Shown here piece after piece: positions 32,154-43,027 of a DNA stretch of 43,830 bases. The DNA lies in contig DATIDP010000141.1 of the NCBI GenBank assembly GCA_035456265.1, forward strand, positions 1 to 43,830, written 5' to 3'. A program made the translations under genes and the position numbers. The stretch's first letter is position 1. Every line of letters begins with the position of its first letter. The DNA is from DASUPK01 sp035456265. GTDB lineage: Bacteria > Actinomycetota > Thermoleophilia > Solirubrobacterales > 70-9. The notes under the pieces are model-generated. The model ran no database searches and was not told the origin of the DNA. It worked only from the letters and a program-made list of their open reading frames with translations.

Positions 32154-33032
32154 ATGACGACCGCGGAGCTCGTCGGCCGTCTGATCTCGTTCGGACGGAC
32201 GAACTCGGTCGAAAGCCTGATCGCCGCCGCGCCCTACCTCGAGGCGCTCGCCGAGGCCCTCGGCGATCGTGACGTCCGCTCCGTGAGCACCAGGGATCTG
32301 AGCGACTTTCATCGCGACGCCGGCGCCGAATTGGTCGAGCCGGTGATGGGCGGCCTGAAGCGAAAGTCGCTCGGCTGGGAGGCGATCTACTCGTCCCGGT
32401 CACGGCAGCTGCTCGGGCCGCTGCAATGGGAGAGCGAGAACGCCGTCAGTGCGCTGGTCGAGCTCTTCGGCCGGGCCGAGTTCCGGCCTCGGACCGTGCT
32501 CGAGCTGGGCTGCGGCGATGGCGTGAACGCCGTTTTCATGGCGACTCGCGGCGCTCGGGTCACTGCAATCGACGTCTCGCACACGGCCCTGGAGATGGCG
32601 CGGCAGAAGCAGCGTGAGGCCGGGGTGGAGATCGAGTTCATCGAGGGCGACATCTTCGGGCTCGATCCGGCCGGGCAGCCATTCGACCTGGTCTTCGACC
32701 GCGGCCTGCTCCATCACCTGCCGGTCTTCCGTTTCGAGGACTACAAGCGGCTGGTGGCGGACTGGCTGGCGCCGGGTGGCCACTTCCACCTGATCTGCCA
32801 TCACGTCTCCACCCGTCCCACGGTTGCCCTCGACGCCGCCTACGGCGGGGCGATGGGGAAGCTGCTCGGCTACCTGACCGGTCCGCTCGTGGAGACGGGT
32901 TGCGGCTTCACGGACGACGAGCTGATGGAGATCTTCTCGGACCCCTTCGAGGTCGAGTCGATCGAGCTGATCGACGACGACGAGGGCCGCCCATTCCGGT
33001 TTCAGTCGGCGGTCATGCGGCGGGCGTCCTAG
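32154..33032 (+). CDS. Class I SAM-dependent methyltransferase
   Basis: A 292-residue methyltransferase, last gene of the NRPS operon. An N-terminal helical region (about 1-110) of unknown role precedes the Rossmann domain. SAM motif I is VLELGCGDGVNAVFMATRG, the acidic end of strand 2 is VTAIDVSHTALEMA, motif III region is IEFIEGDIF, and FDLVFDRGLLHHLP is the post-motif with paired histidines, as in TehB- and thiol-methyltransferase-like enzymes. A capping insert follows (APGGHFHLICHH). It starts 11 nt after the hydroxylase stop with only a weak ribosome binding site, so it depends on readthrough from the operon promoter. N- or O-methylation of the dipeptide is a reasonable inference. Confidence 0.87.
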   Translation: MTTAELVGRLISFGRTNSVESLIAAAPYLEALAEALGDRDVRSVSTRDLSDFHRDAGAELVEPVMGGLKRKSLGWEAIYSSRSRQLLGPLQWESENAVSALVELFGRAEFRPRTVLELGCGDGVNAVFMATRGARVTAIDVSHTALEMARQKQREAGVEIEFIEGDIFGLDPAGQPFDLVFDRGLLHHLPVFRFEDYKRLVADWLAPGGHFHLICHHVSTRPTVALDAAYGGAMGKLLGYLTGPLVETGCGFTDDELMEIFSDPFEVESIELIDDDEGRPFRFQSAVMRRAS

Positions 33033-33222
33033 AGAGGGCGATCCTGCGGACGGCGATCGCGAGCTCGCGGCCGTCATCGCTCGCGGGATCGACGTCGCGG
33101 GGACGCCTCGTGTGGCCGACACCGACGGAGCTGCTGCGCGAGCCGGCGGGACGGAGCGGCTGTGAGTGGAAGACGGCCCCGGTGTTGTGGCCGTCCCGGA
33201 GAACCCCGGGAGCTAAGCTCAA
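33033..33222. other. Non-coding stretch after the NRPS operon
   Basis: No convincing gene on either strand. A 69-residue minus-strand frame (33013-33222) matches nothing known and lacks a ribosome binding site. TAAGCT at 33214-33219 could be the -10 element of mfd, which would make the following structured region its leader. Confidence 0.4.
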
Positions 33223-33245
33223 TTGAGGCCGGGCCCCGGCCTCAA
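33223..33245 (+). terminator. Perfect 10-bp stem-loop between the NRPS operon and mfd
   Basis: Arms TTGAGGCCGG and CCGGCCTCAA around a 3-nt GCC loop. There is no T tract. It could end or protect the NRPS operon mRNA, or lie at the start of the mfd leader. Confidence 0.5.
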
Positions 33246-33293
33246 ACGGGTCGCTCCTCGGCTTCGCCTGTGGGGCACCCTCGCGTCAACGGA

Positions 33294-33312
33294 CCCGAAT
33301 CGCCGATTCGGG
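33294..33312 (+). terminator. Terminator-like hairpin just upstream of mfd
   Basis: Perfect 8-bp stem CCCGAATC/GATTCGGG with loop GCC, followed by CTTTCGTC, a short T-rich tail. It ends 16 nt before the mfd ATG. The sequence CGGGTC at 33247-33252 can pair with GACCCG at 33292-33297, which contains part of the 5' arm, so an alternative antiterminator fold is possible. Confidence 0.55.
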
Positions 33313-33328
33313 CTTTCGTCGTGCGTAG

Positions 33329-36634
<3,306 letters not shown>

Positions 36635-36657
36635 GCGCCCCCTTAGAGGTCTATGGC

Positions 36658-36663
36658 TATGCT
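36658..36663 (+). promoter_or_regulatory. -10 element of the SurA/PpiC gene
   Basis: TATGCT ends 9 nt before the GTG at 36673 and no Shine-Dalgarno sequence is present. Leaderless or nearly so. Confidence 0.4.
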
Positions 36664-36672
36664 GCCGCCTCT

Positions 36673-38049
36673 GTGAGCCGGGGATTCTTCTCCAAGCGGA
36701 ACATGGCGATCCTGTTCGGGGCGGCGCTCGTCCTGGTGGTCGCGATCACGGCGGTCGCGGTCGGGGTGGGCCACCCGAGCGTGCCGTCGGGAGACGTCGC
36801 GGTGATCGACGACGACGCTGTCGATGTCCCGGGCATGTTCGAGGACGGCGTGATGAGCAAGGCGAACTTCGACCGGTTCCTGCTCCAGACCGCGAAACAG
36901 AACAACCTGCAGCAGGTCCCGCAGCCCAGTGACCCGCAGTACAAGCAGCTCAGGGACCAGGCGATGCAGAGCGCGCTTCAGATCGGCTGGATCGTGGGAG
37001 AGGCCAACAGGCAGGGATTGAGCTTCACCGACCAGCAGATCCAGCAGTCGCTTGGGCAGATCAAGTCCCAGTTCAAGAGCCAGCAGGAGTACGAGCAGGC
37101 GCGCGATCAGGCCGGCCTGACCGAGGCGGACGTGCTGCAGCGGGCGAAGCTCCAGCTGATCCAGAACAAGATCCAGGACGACATCTCGAACAGCGTCGGC
37201 TCAGTGTCCGACAGCGACGCCAGGGCCTACTACGACGCGAACAAGCAGCAGTTCACGCAGCCGGCCAAGCGGACGATCCGGATCATCCAGAACAAGGACG
37301 CGAACGCAATCAACCAGGCTCTGCAGGCGCTCCAGGCCGACTCCTCGCCGGCGAACTGGAAGAAGGTCGCGGCCCAGTACTCCACGGATCCGACCTCGAA
37401 GGACAAGGGCGGCCTGCGCACCGACGTCGTGCCCGGCTCCTTCCAGCAGCCGCTGGACGACGACATCTTCAAGGCGCCGACGGGGCAGGTGCAGGGTCCG
37501 GTCACGACCCCGACGGCGACCTTCATCTTCGAGGTCGAGTCCGCCACCCCCGAGAGCGTCCAGGGCTTTGACGACACCGTGAGCAGCGCGCAGGGCGGCG
37601 CGCCCTCCAAGGTCAGCGACCAGATCAAGACGCAGATCAAGAGCCAGCAGCAGCAGCAGGCGCTCACGGCCTTCGGCACCCAATTCCGTGACTACTGGAC
37701 GAACCTGACCCAGTGCGCGAGCGACTACGTTGTGGCCGGCTGCGACAACTTCAACGGCGGCGGGCCGACCTGCGATCCGAGCAAGGTCGCGCAGCAGCCC
37801 GGCGGCCAGGGGACGGGCTGCCCCGCACCCGTGTTCGCCAGCTGTCAGGAGGGCTCGGCTGCCACGGGCGGCCAGGCCGGGCAGCTCCAGTGCACCGGCA
37901 CGGGCCCGACCCCGGGCGCTCCGGGCTCCTTCAAGCCGTTCCTCCCCGTCGTGGGGGGCGCCCCCCAGGGCCCGCACCCGCCCGGTGCGGGCACAACGGC
38001 CGGCGGCGCCAGCAGCATCTCCGTTCCCGGCCTGACGCCGGGCGGTTAA
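36673..38049 (+). CDS. Membrane-anchored SurA/PpiC-type peptidyl-prolyl isomerase
   Basis: A 458-residue extracytoplasmic foldase. One N-terminal membrane segment (AILFGAALVLVVAITAVAVGV, about 12-32) anchors it. A SurA N-terminal-like helical chaperone domain follows (about 55-190), rich in Gln, then a parvulin domain (about 195-310): KRTIRIIQNKD, YSTDPTSKDKGGLRTDVVPGSF and GPVTTPTATFIFEVES. The C-terminal 110 residues are Cys-, Gly- and Pro-rich (six or so Cys in CASDYVVAGCD, PTCDPS, TGCPAP, FASCQEG, LQCTG), probably an outside disulfide-bonded tail. GTG 36673 was chosen because the membrane anchor begins there and a -10 element lies upstream; the frame is open further up inside mfd. It fills the position of the Firmicutes genes between mfd and mazG. 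Confidence 0.88.
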   Translation: MSRGFFSKRNMAILFGAALVLVVAITAVAVGVGHPSVPSGDVAVIDDDAVDVPGMFEDGVMSKANFDRFLLQTAKQNNLQQVPQPSDPQYKQLRDQAMQSALQIGWIVGEANRQGLSFTDQQIQQSLGQIKSQFKSQQEYEQARDQAGLTEADVLQRAKLQLIQNKIQDDISNSVGSVSDSDARAYYDANKQQFTQPAKRTIRIIQNKDANAINQALQALQADSSPANWKKVAAQYSTDPTSKDKGGLRTDVVPGSFQQPLDDDIFKAPTGQVQGPVTTPTATFIFEVESATPESVQGFDDTVSSAQGGAPSKVSDQIKTQIKSQQQQQALTAFGTQFRDYWTNLTQCASDYVVAGCDNFNGGGPTCDPSKVAQQPGGQGTGCPAPVFASCQEGSAATGGQAGQLQCTGTGPTPGAPGSFKPFLPVVGGAPQGPHPPGAGTTAGGASSISVPGLTPGG

Positions 38050-38055
38050 GCGAGG

Positions 38056-38727
38056 GTGCGCGTCAGCGCAACCCGTTTTGTGGCGAAGCCGACCTACCTG
38101 GAAGCTCTCGAGCACCTCGACGAGGTGACCCGGCGGCTGCGCCGTGAGTGTCCCTGGGACCGCGAGCAGGACCCGCGCTCGATCGTCCCCCACACGGTCG
38201 AGGAGGCCTACGAGCTCGCCGACGCCGCCAATCGCGACGACACGGAGGCGATGGTCGATGAGCTCGGCGACGTCCTCTTCCAGGTGATCTTCCTCTCGCT
38301 GCTGCTCGAGGAGCGCGGCGCCGGGGACCTGGCGGCGGTCGCCGAGTCGTGCGCGGCGAAGCTGATCCGCCGGCACCCGCACGTCTACGGCGACCGGGAC
38401 CTGGAGACCGCGGGGCAGGTACTGGCGCAGTGGGAGGAGATCAAGCGCGAGGTCGAGGGGGCGGCCGAGGGCGAGCCTCTCGAGGGTCTGCCCGAGAACC
38501 TGCCGTCGCTGCTCTACGCCCGGAAGGTCCTGCGCCGGATCGATCCCGAGGGATCGGCAGGAGGGAGGGAGCCCGGCGGTCCGGCGGCGGATCCCGAGAA
38601 GCGCGATGAGACCGAGCGTTTGGTCGGGGAGCTTCTGCTCGAGGCCGTCAGGGCCTCCCGGCGGCTCGGTGTCGATCCCGAGCTCGCCCTGCGCCAGGCG
38701 ATTCACCGGCTGGTCGCCGAGGGCTGA
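38056..38727 (+). CDS. mazG: Nucleoside triphosphate pyrophosphohydrolase MazG
   Basis: Hydrolyses NTPs, including damaged ones, to NMP and pyrophosphate. Of 223 residues, the first MazG domain has the signature LRRECPWDREQDPRSIVPHTVEEAYELADA and the metal-binding EXXE and EXXD pairs (VEEAYELAD and VDELGDVLFQV). It continues with HPHVYGDRDLETAGQVLAQWEEIKREV, typical for this family. The second domain is reduced: after residue 150 a low-complexity insert (GSAGGREPGGPAADPEKRD) precedes the last helices, so it is shorter than E. coli MazG (263). GTG 38056 lies 6 nt after the SurA-like stop. Position after mfd matches mazG (yabN) in Bacillus. Confidence 0.94.
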   Translation: MRVSATRFVAKPTYLEALEHLDEVTRRLRRECPWDREQDPRSIVPHTVEEAYELADAANRDDTEAMVDELGDVLFQVIFLSLLLEERGAGDLAAVAESCAAKLIRRHPHVYGDRDLETAGQVLAQWEEIKREVEGAAEGEPLEGLPENLPSLLYARKVLRRIDPEGSAGGREPGGPAADPEKRDETERLVGELLLEAVRASRRLGVDPELALRQAIHRLVAEG

Positions 38728-38746
38728 CCTGACATCCGGCCAGCGC

Positions 38747-38779
38747 GATGAGCGCCTGATGAGCGCTCGTTCCTAGCGT
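38747..38779 (+). promoter_or_regulatory. Promoter with tandem 11-bp-period direct repeats
   Basis: GATGAGCGC occurs at 38747-38755 and again at 38758-38766, an 11-bp period, followed by TAGCGT (38774-38779) as a candidate -10. One-turn spacing upstream of a -10 is the usual layout of OmpR/PhoB-type response-regulator sites. The second copy runs into the palindrome GAGCGCTC. Confidence 0.45.
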
Positions 38780-38816
38780 CAGCGGCACGCACACCTCTCA
38801 GGAAGGGAGTTCGCTG

Positions 38817-38933
38817 ATGAAGCGAAGGTACGAGCTGATCGGCCTGGGGATGGTGGCCGTGGTCGCCCCGGGCGCTCTCCCGCACCTCACCCCGCCGGCC
38901 CGAACGCACCCGGTAGCTTTCGCGCCCCATGGC
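38817..38933 (+). pseudogene. Truncated gene start or leader peptide upstream of eno
   Basis: ATG 38817 has a very good ribosome binding site (GGAAGGGAG, 7 nt spacing) and encodes MKRRYELIGLGMVAVVAPG, which looks like the start of a signal peptide. Reading goes on through PARTHPVAFAPHG into the eno gene in another frame and stops only at 39062. The part that overlaps eno looks like a shadow. I think this is either the surviving 5' end of a deleted secreted-protein gene or a leader peptide. The boundary given is only where eno begins. Confidence 0.35.
38914..38919 (+). promoter_or_regulatory. -10 element of eno
   Basis: TAGCTT ends 9 nt before the ATG at 38929. There is no Shine-Dalgarno sequence, so eno may be translated from a leaderless transcript as well as from the upstream promoter. 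Confidence 0.4.
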
Positions 38934-40233
38934 GACCATCGAGAGCGTTCACGGGCGGCAGGTGCTCGACTCGAGGGGCAATCCGACCGTCGAGGTCGAG
39001 GTCGCTCTCGACACCGGAGCGCGTGGCCTGGCGATCGTTCCCTCGGGCGCCTCGACCGGTGAGTTCGAGGCCGTCGAGCTGCGCGACGAAGGCGAGCTGT
39101 GGGGCGGCAAGGGGGTGGCCAAGGCGATCGCCAACGTGAACACGGAGATCGCCGACGCGATCACGGGGGCGCGGGCGGCCGAGCAGTCGGCTCTCGACCG
39201 GACGATGGTCGAGCTCGACGGGACTCCCAACAAGGGCCGGCTGGGCGCGAACGCGATCCTCGGCGTCTCGCTGGCGATCGCGAAGGCTGCAGCCGCCGAC
39301 GTCGGGCAACCGCTCTACGACTACTTCGCTGACCTCTATGCGGCGACGGGGGCGAGGGACGCGGGCCCCGCCGAGGTCCTTCCGGTCCCGATGATGAACG
39401 TGCTCAACGGCGGAGTGCACGCCGACAACGCCGTCGACTTCCAGGAGTTCATGGTCGTCCCCGCCGGCGCGCCGACCTTCGCCGACTGCCTCAGACTGGG
39501 TACCGAGGTCTACCACGCGCTCAAGGGGGCGCTCAAGGGGAAGGGCCTCTCGACGGCGCTTGGCGACGAGGGCGGCTTCGCCCCGGATCTCGAGTCAAAC
39601 CAGGCTGCGCTCGACTTCCTGATCGCCGCGATCGAGGGGGCCGGCTACGCGCCCGGTGACGACGTGGTGATCGCGCTCGACCCGGCAACGAGCGAGATCT
39701 ACGACCACGGAAAGTACGTGCTCGAGCACGAGGGCCGGACCCTCACCTCCGAGGAGATGGCCGAGTACTGGCACGACGTCCGCGGCCGTTTCCATGTCGT
39801 CTCGATCGAGGACGGGATGGACGAGGAGGACTGGGACGGCTGGCAGGGGCTGACCGAACGGATCGGTGACCTCTGCCAGCTCGTCGGCGATGATCTCTTC
39901 GTGACCAACCCGGAGCGGCTGCGTCGCGGGATCGAGTTGGGCGTGGCGAACTCAATCCTGATCAAGCTCAACCAGATCGGCACGCTCACCGAGACGCTGG
40001 AGGCGATCCAGATCGCCCGCGACGCCGGCTACACCACGGTGATCTCACACCGCTCGGGCGAGACCGAGGACACGACGATCGCCGACCTCGCGGTCGGCAC
40101 GGGCGCCGGTCAGATCAAGACGGGTGCGCCGGCTCGCTCGGATCGCGTGGCGAAGTACAACCGCCTGCTGCGGATCGAGGAGGAGCTCGGCGACCGGGCC
40201 AGGTTCCCGGGCGCCTCCGTCTTCGAGCGCTAG
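38929..40233 (+). CDS. eno: Enolase (phosphopyruvate hydratase)
   Basis: Converts 2-phosphoglycerate to phosphoenolpyruvate in glycolysis. Of 434 residues, it starts IESVHGRQVLDSRGNPTVEVEV and contains SGASTGEFEAVELRD, the conserved NGGVHADN (usually NGGAHA), the metal ligands in IALDPATSEIYD, in SIEDGMDEEDWDGW and in the VGDDLFVTN segment, the catalytic lysine in ILIKLNQIGTLTE, and SHRSGETEDTTIADLAVG. Length is standard. The eno start lies inside a region with a truncated gene start and its own promoter. eno before an ftsB/divIC-type gene is the common actinobacterial order. Confidence 0.97.
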   Translation: MATIESVHGRQVLDSRGNPTVEVEVALDTGARGLAIVPSGASTGEFEAVELRDEGELWGGKGVAKAIANVNTEIADAITGARAAEQSALDRTMVELDGTPNKGRLGANAILGVSLAIAKAAAADVGQPLYDYFADLYAATGARDAGPAEVLPVPMMNVLNGGVHADNAVDFQEFMVVPAGAPTFADCLRLGTEVYHALKGALKGKGLSTALGDEGGFAPDLESNQAALDFLIAAIEGAGYAPGDDVVIALDPATSEIYDHGKYVLEHEGRTLTSEEMAEYWHDVRGRFHVVSIEDGMDEEDWDGWQGLTERIGDLCQLVGDDLFVTNPERLRRGIELGVANSILIKLNQIGTLTETLEAIQIARDAGYTTVISHRSGETEDTTIADLAVGTGAGQIKTGAPARSDRVAKYNRLLRIEEELGDRARFPGASVFER

Positions 40234-40328
40234 CCGCTGGACCTGCGCGACCAGCTCCGTCCCACCGGGGTGGGAGTCCGATGATCTCACCGCGAGGAAA
40301 GGCCGCCTGAACGGCGAATGCGGTAGGC

Positions 40329-40667
40329 ATGACCAGCAGGGCATACGCGGCCCCCCGGCGGCGGGTGGGTCGGCGGGCCGGACCGAGCCGGATCCGCTGG
40401 GACAAGCTCGGGCGGATCGCGCTCGTGCTGGTCCTGTTCTTCGTTCTGGTCTCCTACCTCAACCCGCTCGTCAACCTGCTGCAGGCGTGGCAGGGATCGA
40501 AGTCGAGCGAAGCCGAGCTCAAGCAGCTCAAGCAGGAGAAGGTGGAGCTCAGGCAGCAGCTGCGCGAGGTTTCGAGCCCCGCGGCGCTGGAGCGCGAGGC
40601 GCGCCGGCTGGGCATGGTCAAGCCCGGCGAGCACGCCTACATCGTCCACGGCCTCGGCAGCGACTGA
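40329..40667 (+). CDS. FtsB/DivIC-family cell division protein (septum formation initiator)
   Basis: A 112-residue bitopic membrane protein of the divisome that links FtsL and FtsQ. A basic N-terminus (about 1-28) is followed by one membrane span (IALVLVLFFVLVSYLNPLV, about 30-50), then a coiled coil (SEAELKQLKQEKVELRQQLREV, about 60-82). The C-terminal conserved segment is SPAALEREARRLGMVKPGEHAYIV, as in DivIC proteins. Length is normal for the actinobacterial family. ATG 40329 has only a weak ribosome binding site. Position after eno is the usual one, and it completes the conserved metG-to-divIC order. Confidence 0.92.
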   Translation: MTSRAYAAPRRRVGRRAGPSRIRWDKLGRIALVLVLFFVLVSYLNPLVNLLQAWQGSKSSEAELKQLKQEKVELRQQLREVSSPAALEREARRLGMVKPGEHAYIVHGLGSD

Positions 40668-40708
40668 GCCTGAGCGGCGCTTAAAGGGCCTGCCGTTAAG
40701 TCCGCGGA

Positions 40709-40714
40709 TATGAT
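40709..40714 (+). promoter_or_regulatory. -10 element upstream of the membrane protein pair
   Basis: TATGAT, close to consensus, lies 54 nt before the ATG at 40769. Transcription from about 40721 would give a leader of nearly 50 nt. No -35 at normal spacing. Confidence 0.45.
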
Positions 40715-40768
40715 TCCGCGCCCGCGCGCGCGGCATGTGGCTGTGCGCGTTTTGCGTGATTTGAGCCG

Positions 40769-43027
40769 ATGAGTACGAGCCAGTACCTGCTCGGCGCGGC
40801 GGAGCTGGCGGTGATCGCAGCCGCTCTCGGCCTAGGCGCCCACCACCTGCGAGCGCTGCTCGTACCAGCCTGGACGGGCGCGCTCGCCCGCCTCGCCGAG
40901 GTCGTGATGGCCCTCTCGATGCTGATTCTGATCTCGGAGCTGGTCGGGGTCCTCGGGCTGTTCAAGCAGGTGCCGCTGGTCGTCGGCTCAGTGCTCGTCG
41001 GGCTGGGAGCGACCTACTACGCGCGCCGGCGCGGTCTGCCCGAGGCACCGAGGACGATGGAGGTTCGCTCGAGCCCGATCATGGTCGGGATCGGGATCGC
41101 GGCGGCGGTCCTGGTGGTGATCCACTGGGCCCACCCGACGGGCCAGGCGCTCGACCAGGGGATGTACTACCAGGACACCACCTGGTACCACATGTCGTTC
41201 TCGGCCCGGTTCGACCAGACCGGGCACATCGGGCCGCTCCACTTCACCGATCCCCTCAAGCTGGCGGTCTGGTTCTACCCCCAGAACTCGGAGCTGCTGC
41301 ACGGCGTCGGCATCGTCACGCTCGACACCGACTTCCTCTCTCCGCTGATCAATCTGATGTGGTGCGCGCTCTGCCTGCTCGCCGCATGGTGCGTCGGCAG
41401 GCCGTACGGGATCGGCGGGGTCACCGTGCTCGGCGCGGCGGTCGTCCTCGACTCGAACATGATGGTCGGCTCGCAGGCCGGCCAGGCGCCCAACGACGTG
41501 ATGGGGCTCTTCTTCCTGATGGCCGCGCTCGCCTTCCTGGTGGATGGCGCAGCGAGCGCGCACGCCGTTCGCGAAGCTGCCCGGGCCCGGGTGAGCGGCG
41601 GGGCGACCGCCACCGCACCGCCCGCTCCCGCCCCGGAGGAGACCGGGGAGATGGGAGTGGTGGAGGACGTCCCGGTCGAGGGCGATCCGCGGGTGCTCGC
41701 CACGGTCGGCGCCGGACCGCTGTTCATGGCCGGCCTCGCCGCCGGGATCGGGATCGGCACGAAGATCACCCTGCTCGCGACCATTGCGGCCTTCACGATC
41801 GGGGTCGCGATCCTCGGTGGGCGTCAGCACTGGCTGCGCGCGCTCGGCATCTGGCTCGGAGGCGTCGTGATCACCTGCGGCTTCTGGTACGGGCGCAACT
41901 TCGTCTACGCCCTCAACCCGTTTCCGCAGATCAGGAAGGTCGGACCGATCCACCTGCCCGGGCCGGACCAGGTCGACCTCTATCCGCGCCCACCCCACAA
42001 GCTGAGCGAGTACTACAACGACCCGCTCGTCTGGACCCACAAGCTGACTCCGGTCCTGCACGAGCGGCTCGGGCCGCTCTGGCCGGTGATCCTGATCGTG
42101 GTGATCGTCGCGCTGGTCTGGGCCTTCGTCAAGGGCGGCAGTGCGCTGATGCGGATCCTCGCGGCCACCGGCATGGTCGCCGGGATCGCCTACGTCTTCA
42201 CGCCGCTGACCGCTTCGGGCAATCCGTACGACGGCAGCGGCTTCGACGCGAACCTGCGCTACGTCTCGCCGGTGCTGATGGTCGGCTTCCTGCTGCTGCC
42301 GCTGATCCCCTGGTTCCGGCACGGCAGACGGCCCTGGATCCTGATCGGCCTGTTCACGGTGCTTCTCATCCAGGGGACGGTCATCCAGTCGAACTGGGAG
42401 TTCTCGCACCATCTGGCGTCGATCGGGCTGGCGTTCCTGATCGTCGGGGTCCCGGCCCTGCTCGTGGCCGGCTTTCGGGCACGGCTCAATCCGGTGTTGC
42501 TCGTCTCCTTCGGGCTCGTGATGGCGATCACCGCGGTCGCCCTGGGCCGGGTGCGCGAGAACTACTACCTCGATCACCGCTACGTCACCGCGGCGCGGCC
42601 GCCGCTGGGCGGTGGCTTCCGGGCCTCACCGGAGTGGCAGCCGCTCCAGGACTGGGGGCGGAGGGCGAGCGATGAGCGGATCGCCGTCTTCGGCCGGGCC
42701 TCGGCCTTCGGGCAGTACTTCTTCTACGGCAACGACCTCTCGAACCACGTCCAGTACCTCGGGGACGAGGGCAACCACGGAACGTTCCGGCCGATCTACA
42801 ACTGCGCGCTCTGGCGCCAGACGATCAACGAGGGCAACTACGACTACGTGGTCACCACGCCCGCGATCGGCGTTATCGAGTCGGTCGCGCCGCCTCAGAA
42901 TCTCTGGACCTCGAGCGATCGCAACGTGCAGACGGTGATCCAGTCCGGGCCCGCGGCGGTCTACAAGATCAACGGGCGACTTGATCCCTCCACCTGCGCC
43001 GAGCTCGGGGACGCCGCGCAGGCATGA
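40769..43027 (+). CDS. Large multi-span membrane protein, GT-C glycosyltransferase-like
   Basis: A 752-residue integral membrane protein. I count roughly 12-14 hydrophobic segments, beginning with YLLGAAELAVIAAALGLGA and VVMALSMLILISELVGVLGLF. A long loop after the third or fourth span carries DQGMYYQDTTWYHMSFSARF and LAVWFYPQNSELLH, with acidic residues placed as in GT-C (PMT/Alg-like) transferases. An insert near 270-310 (TAPPAPAPEETGEMG) looks disordered. The C-terminal part is a soluble outside domain (HVQYLGDEGNHGTFRPI, YVVTTPAIGV). GT-C assignment is inference from topology; the substrate would be a polyprenyl-linked sugar. The stop overlaps the next gene (ATGA), which is its paralog. 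Confidence 0.75.
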   Translation: MSTSQYLLGAAELAVIAAALGLGAHHLRALLVPAWTGALARLAEVVMALSMLILISELVGVLGLFKQVPLVVGSVLVGLGATYYARRRGLPEAPRTMEVRSSPIMVGIGIAAAVLVVIHWAHPTGQALDQGMYYQDTTWYHMSFSARFDQTGHIGPLHFTDPLKLAVWFYPQNSELLHGVGIVTLDTDFLSPLINLMWCALCLLAAWCVGRPYGIGGVTVLGAAVVLDSNMMVGSQAGQAPNDVMGLFFLMAALAFLVDGAASAHAVREAARARVSGGATATAPPAPAPEETGEMGVVEDVPVEGDPRVLATVGAGPLFMAGLAAGIGIGTKITLLATIAAFTIGVAILGGRQHWLRALGIWLGGVVITCGFWYGRNFVYALNPFPQIRKVGPIHLPGPDQVDLYPRPPHKLSEYYNDPLVWTHKLTPVLHERLGPLWPVILIVVIVALVWAFVKGGSALMRILAATGMVAGIAYVFTPLTASGNPYDGSGFDANLRYVSPVLMVGFLLLPLIPWFRHGRRPWILIGLFTVLLIQGTVIQSNWEFSHHLASIGLAFLIVGVPALLVAGFRARLNPVLLVSFGLVMAITAVALGRVRENYYLDHRYVTAARPPLGGGFRASPEWQPLQDWGRRASDERIAVFGRASAFGQYFFYGNDLSNHVQYLGDEGNHGTFRPIYNCALWRQTINEGNYDYVVTTPAIGVIESVAPPQNLWTSSDRNVQTVIQSGPAAVYKINGRLDPSTCAELGDAAQA

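Noticed and set aside
33013..33222. 69-residue minus-strand frame between the methyltransferase and mfd
   Set aside because: No ribosome binding site, no motif, overlaps the methyltransferase end; not supported as a gene.
38934..39062. Part of the 81-codon frame from ATG 38817 that overlaps eno
   Set aside because: Reads Arg/Gly/Ser-rich shadow of eno in another frame; only the part before eno has a plausible signal.
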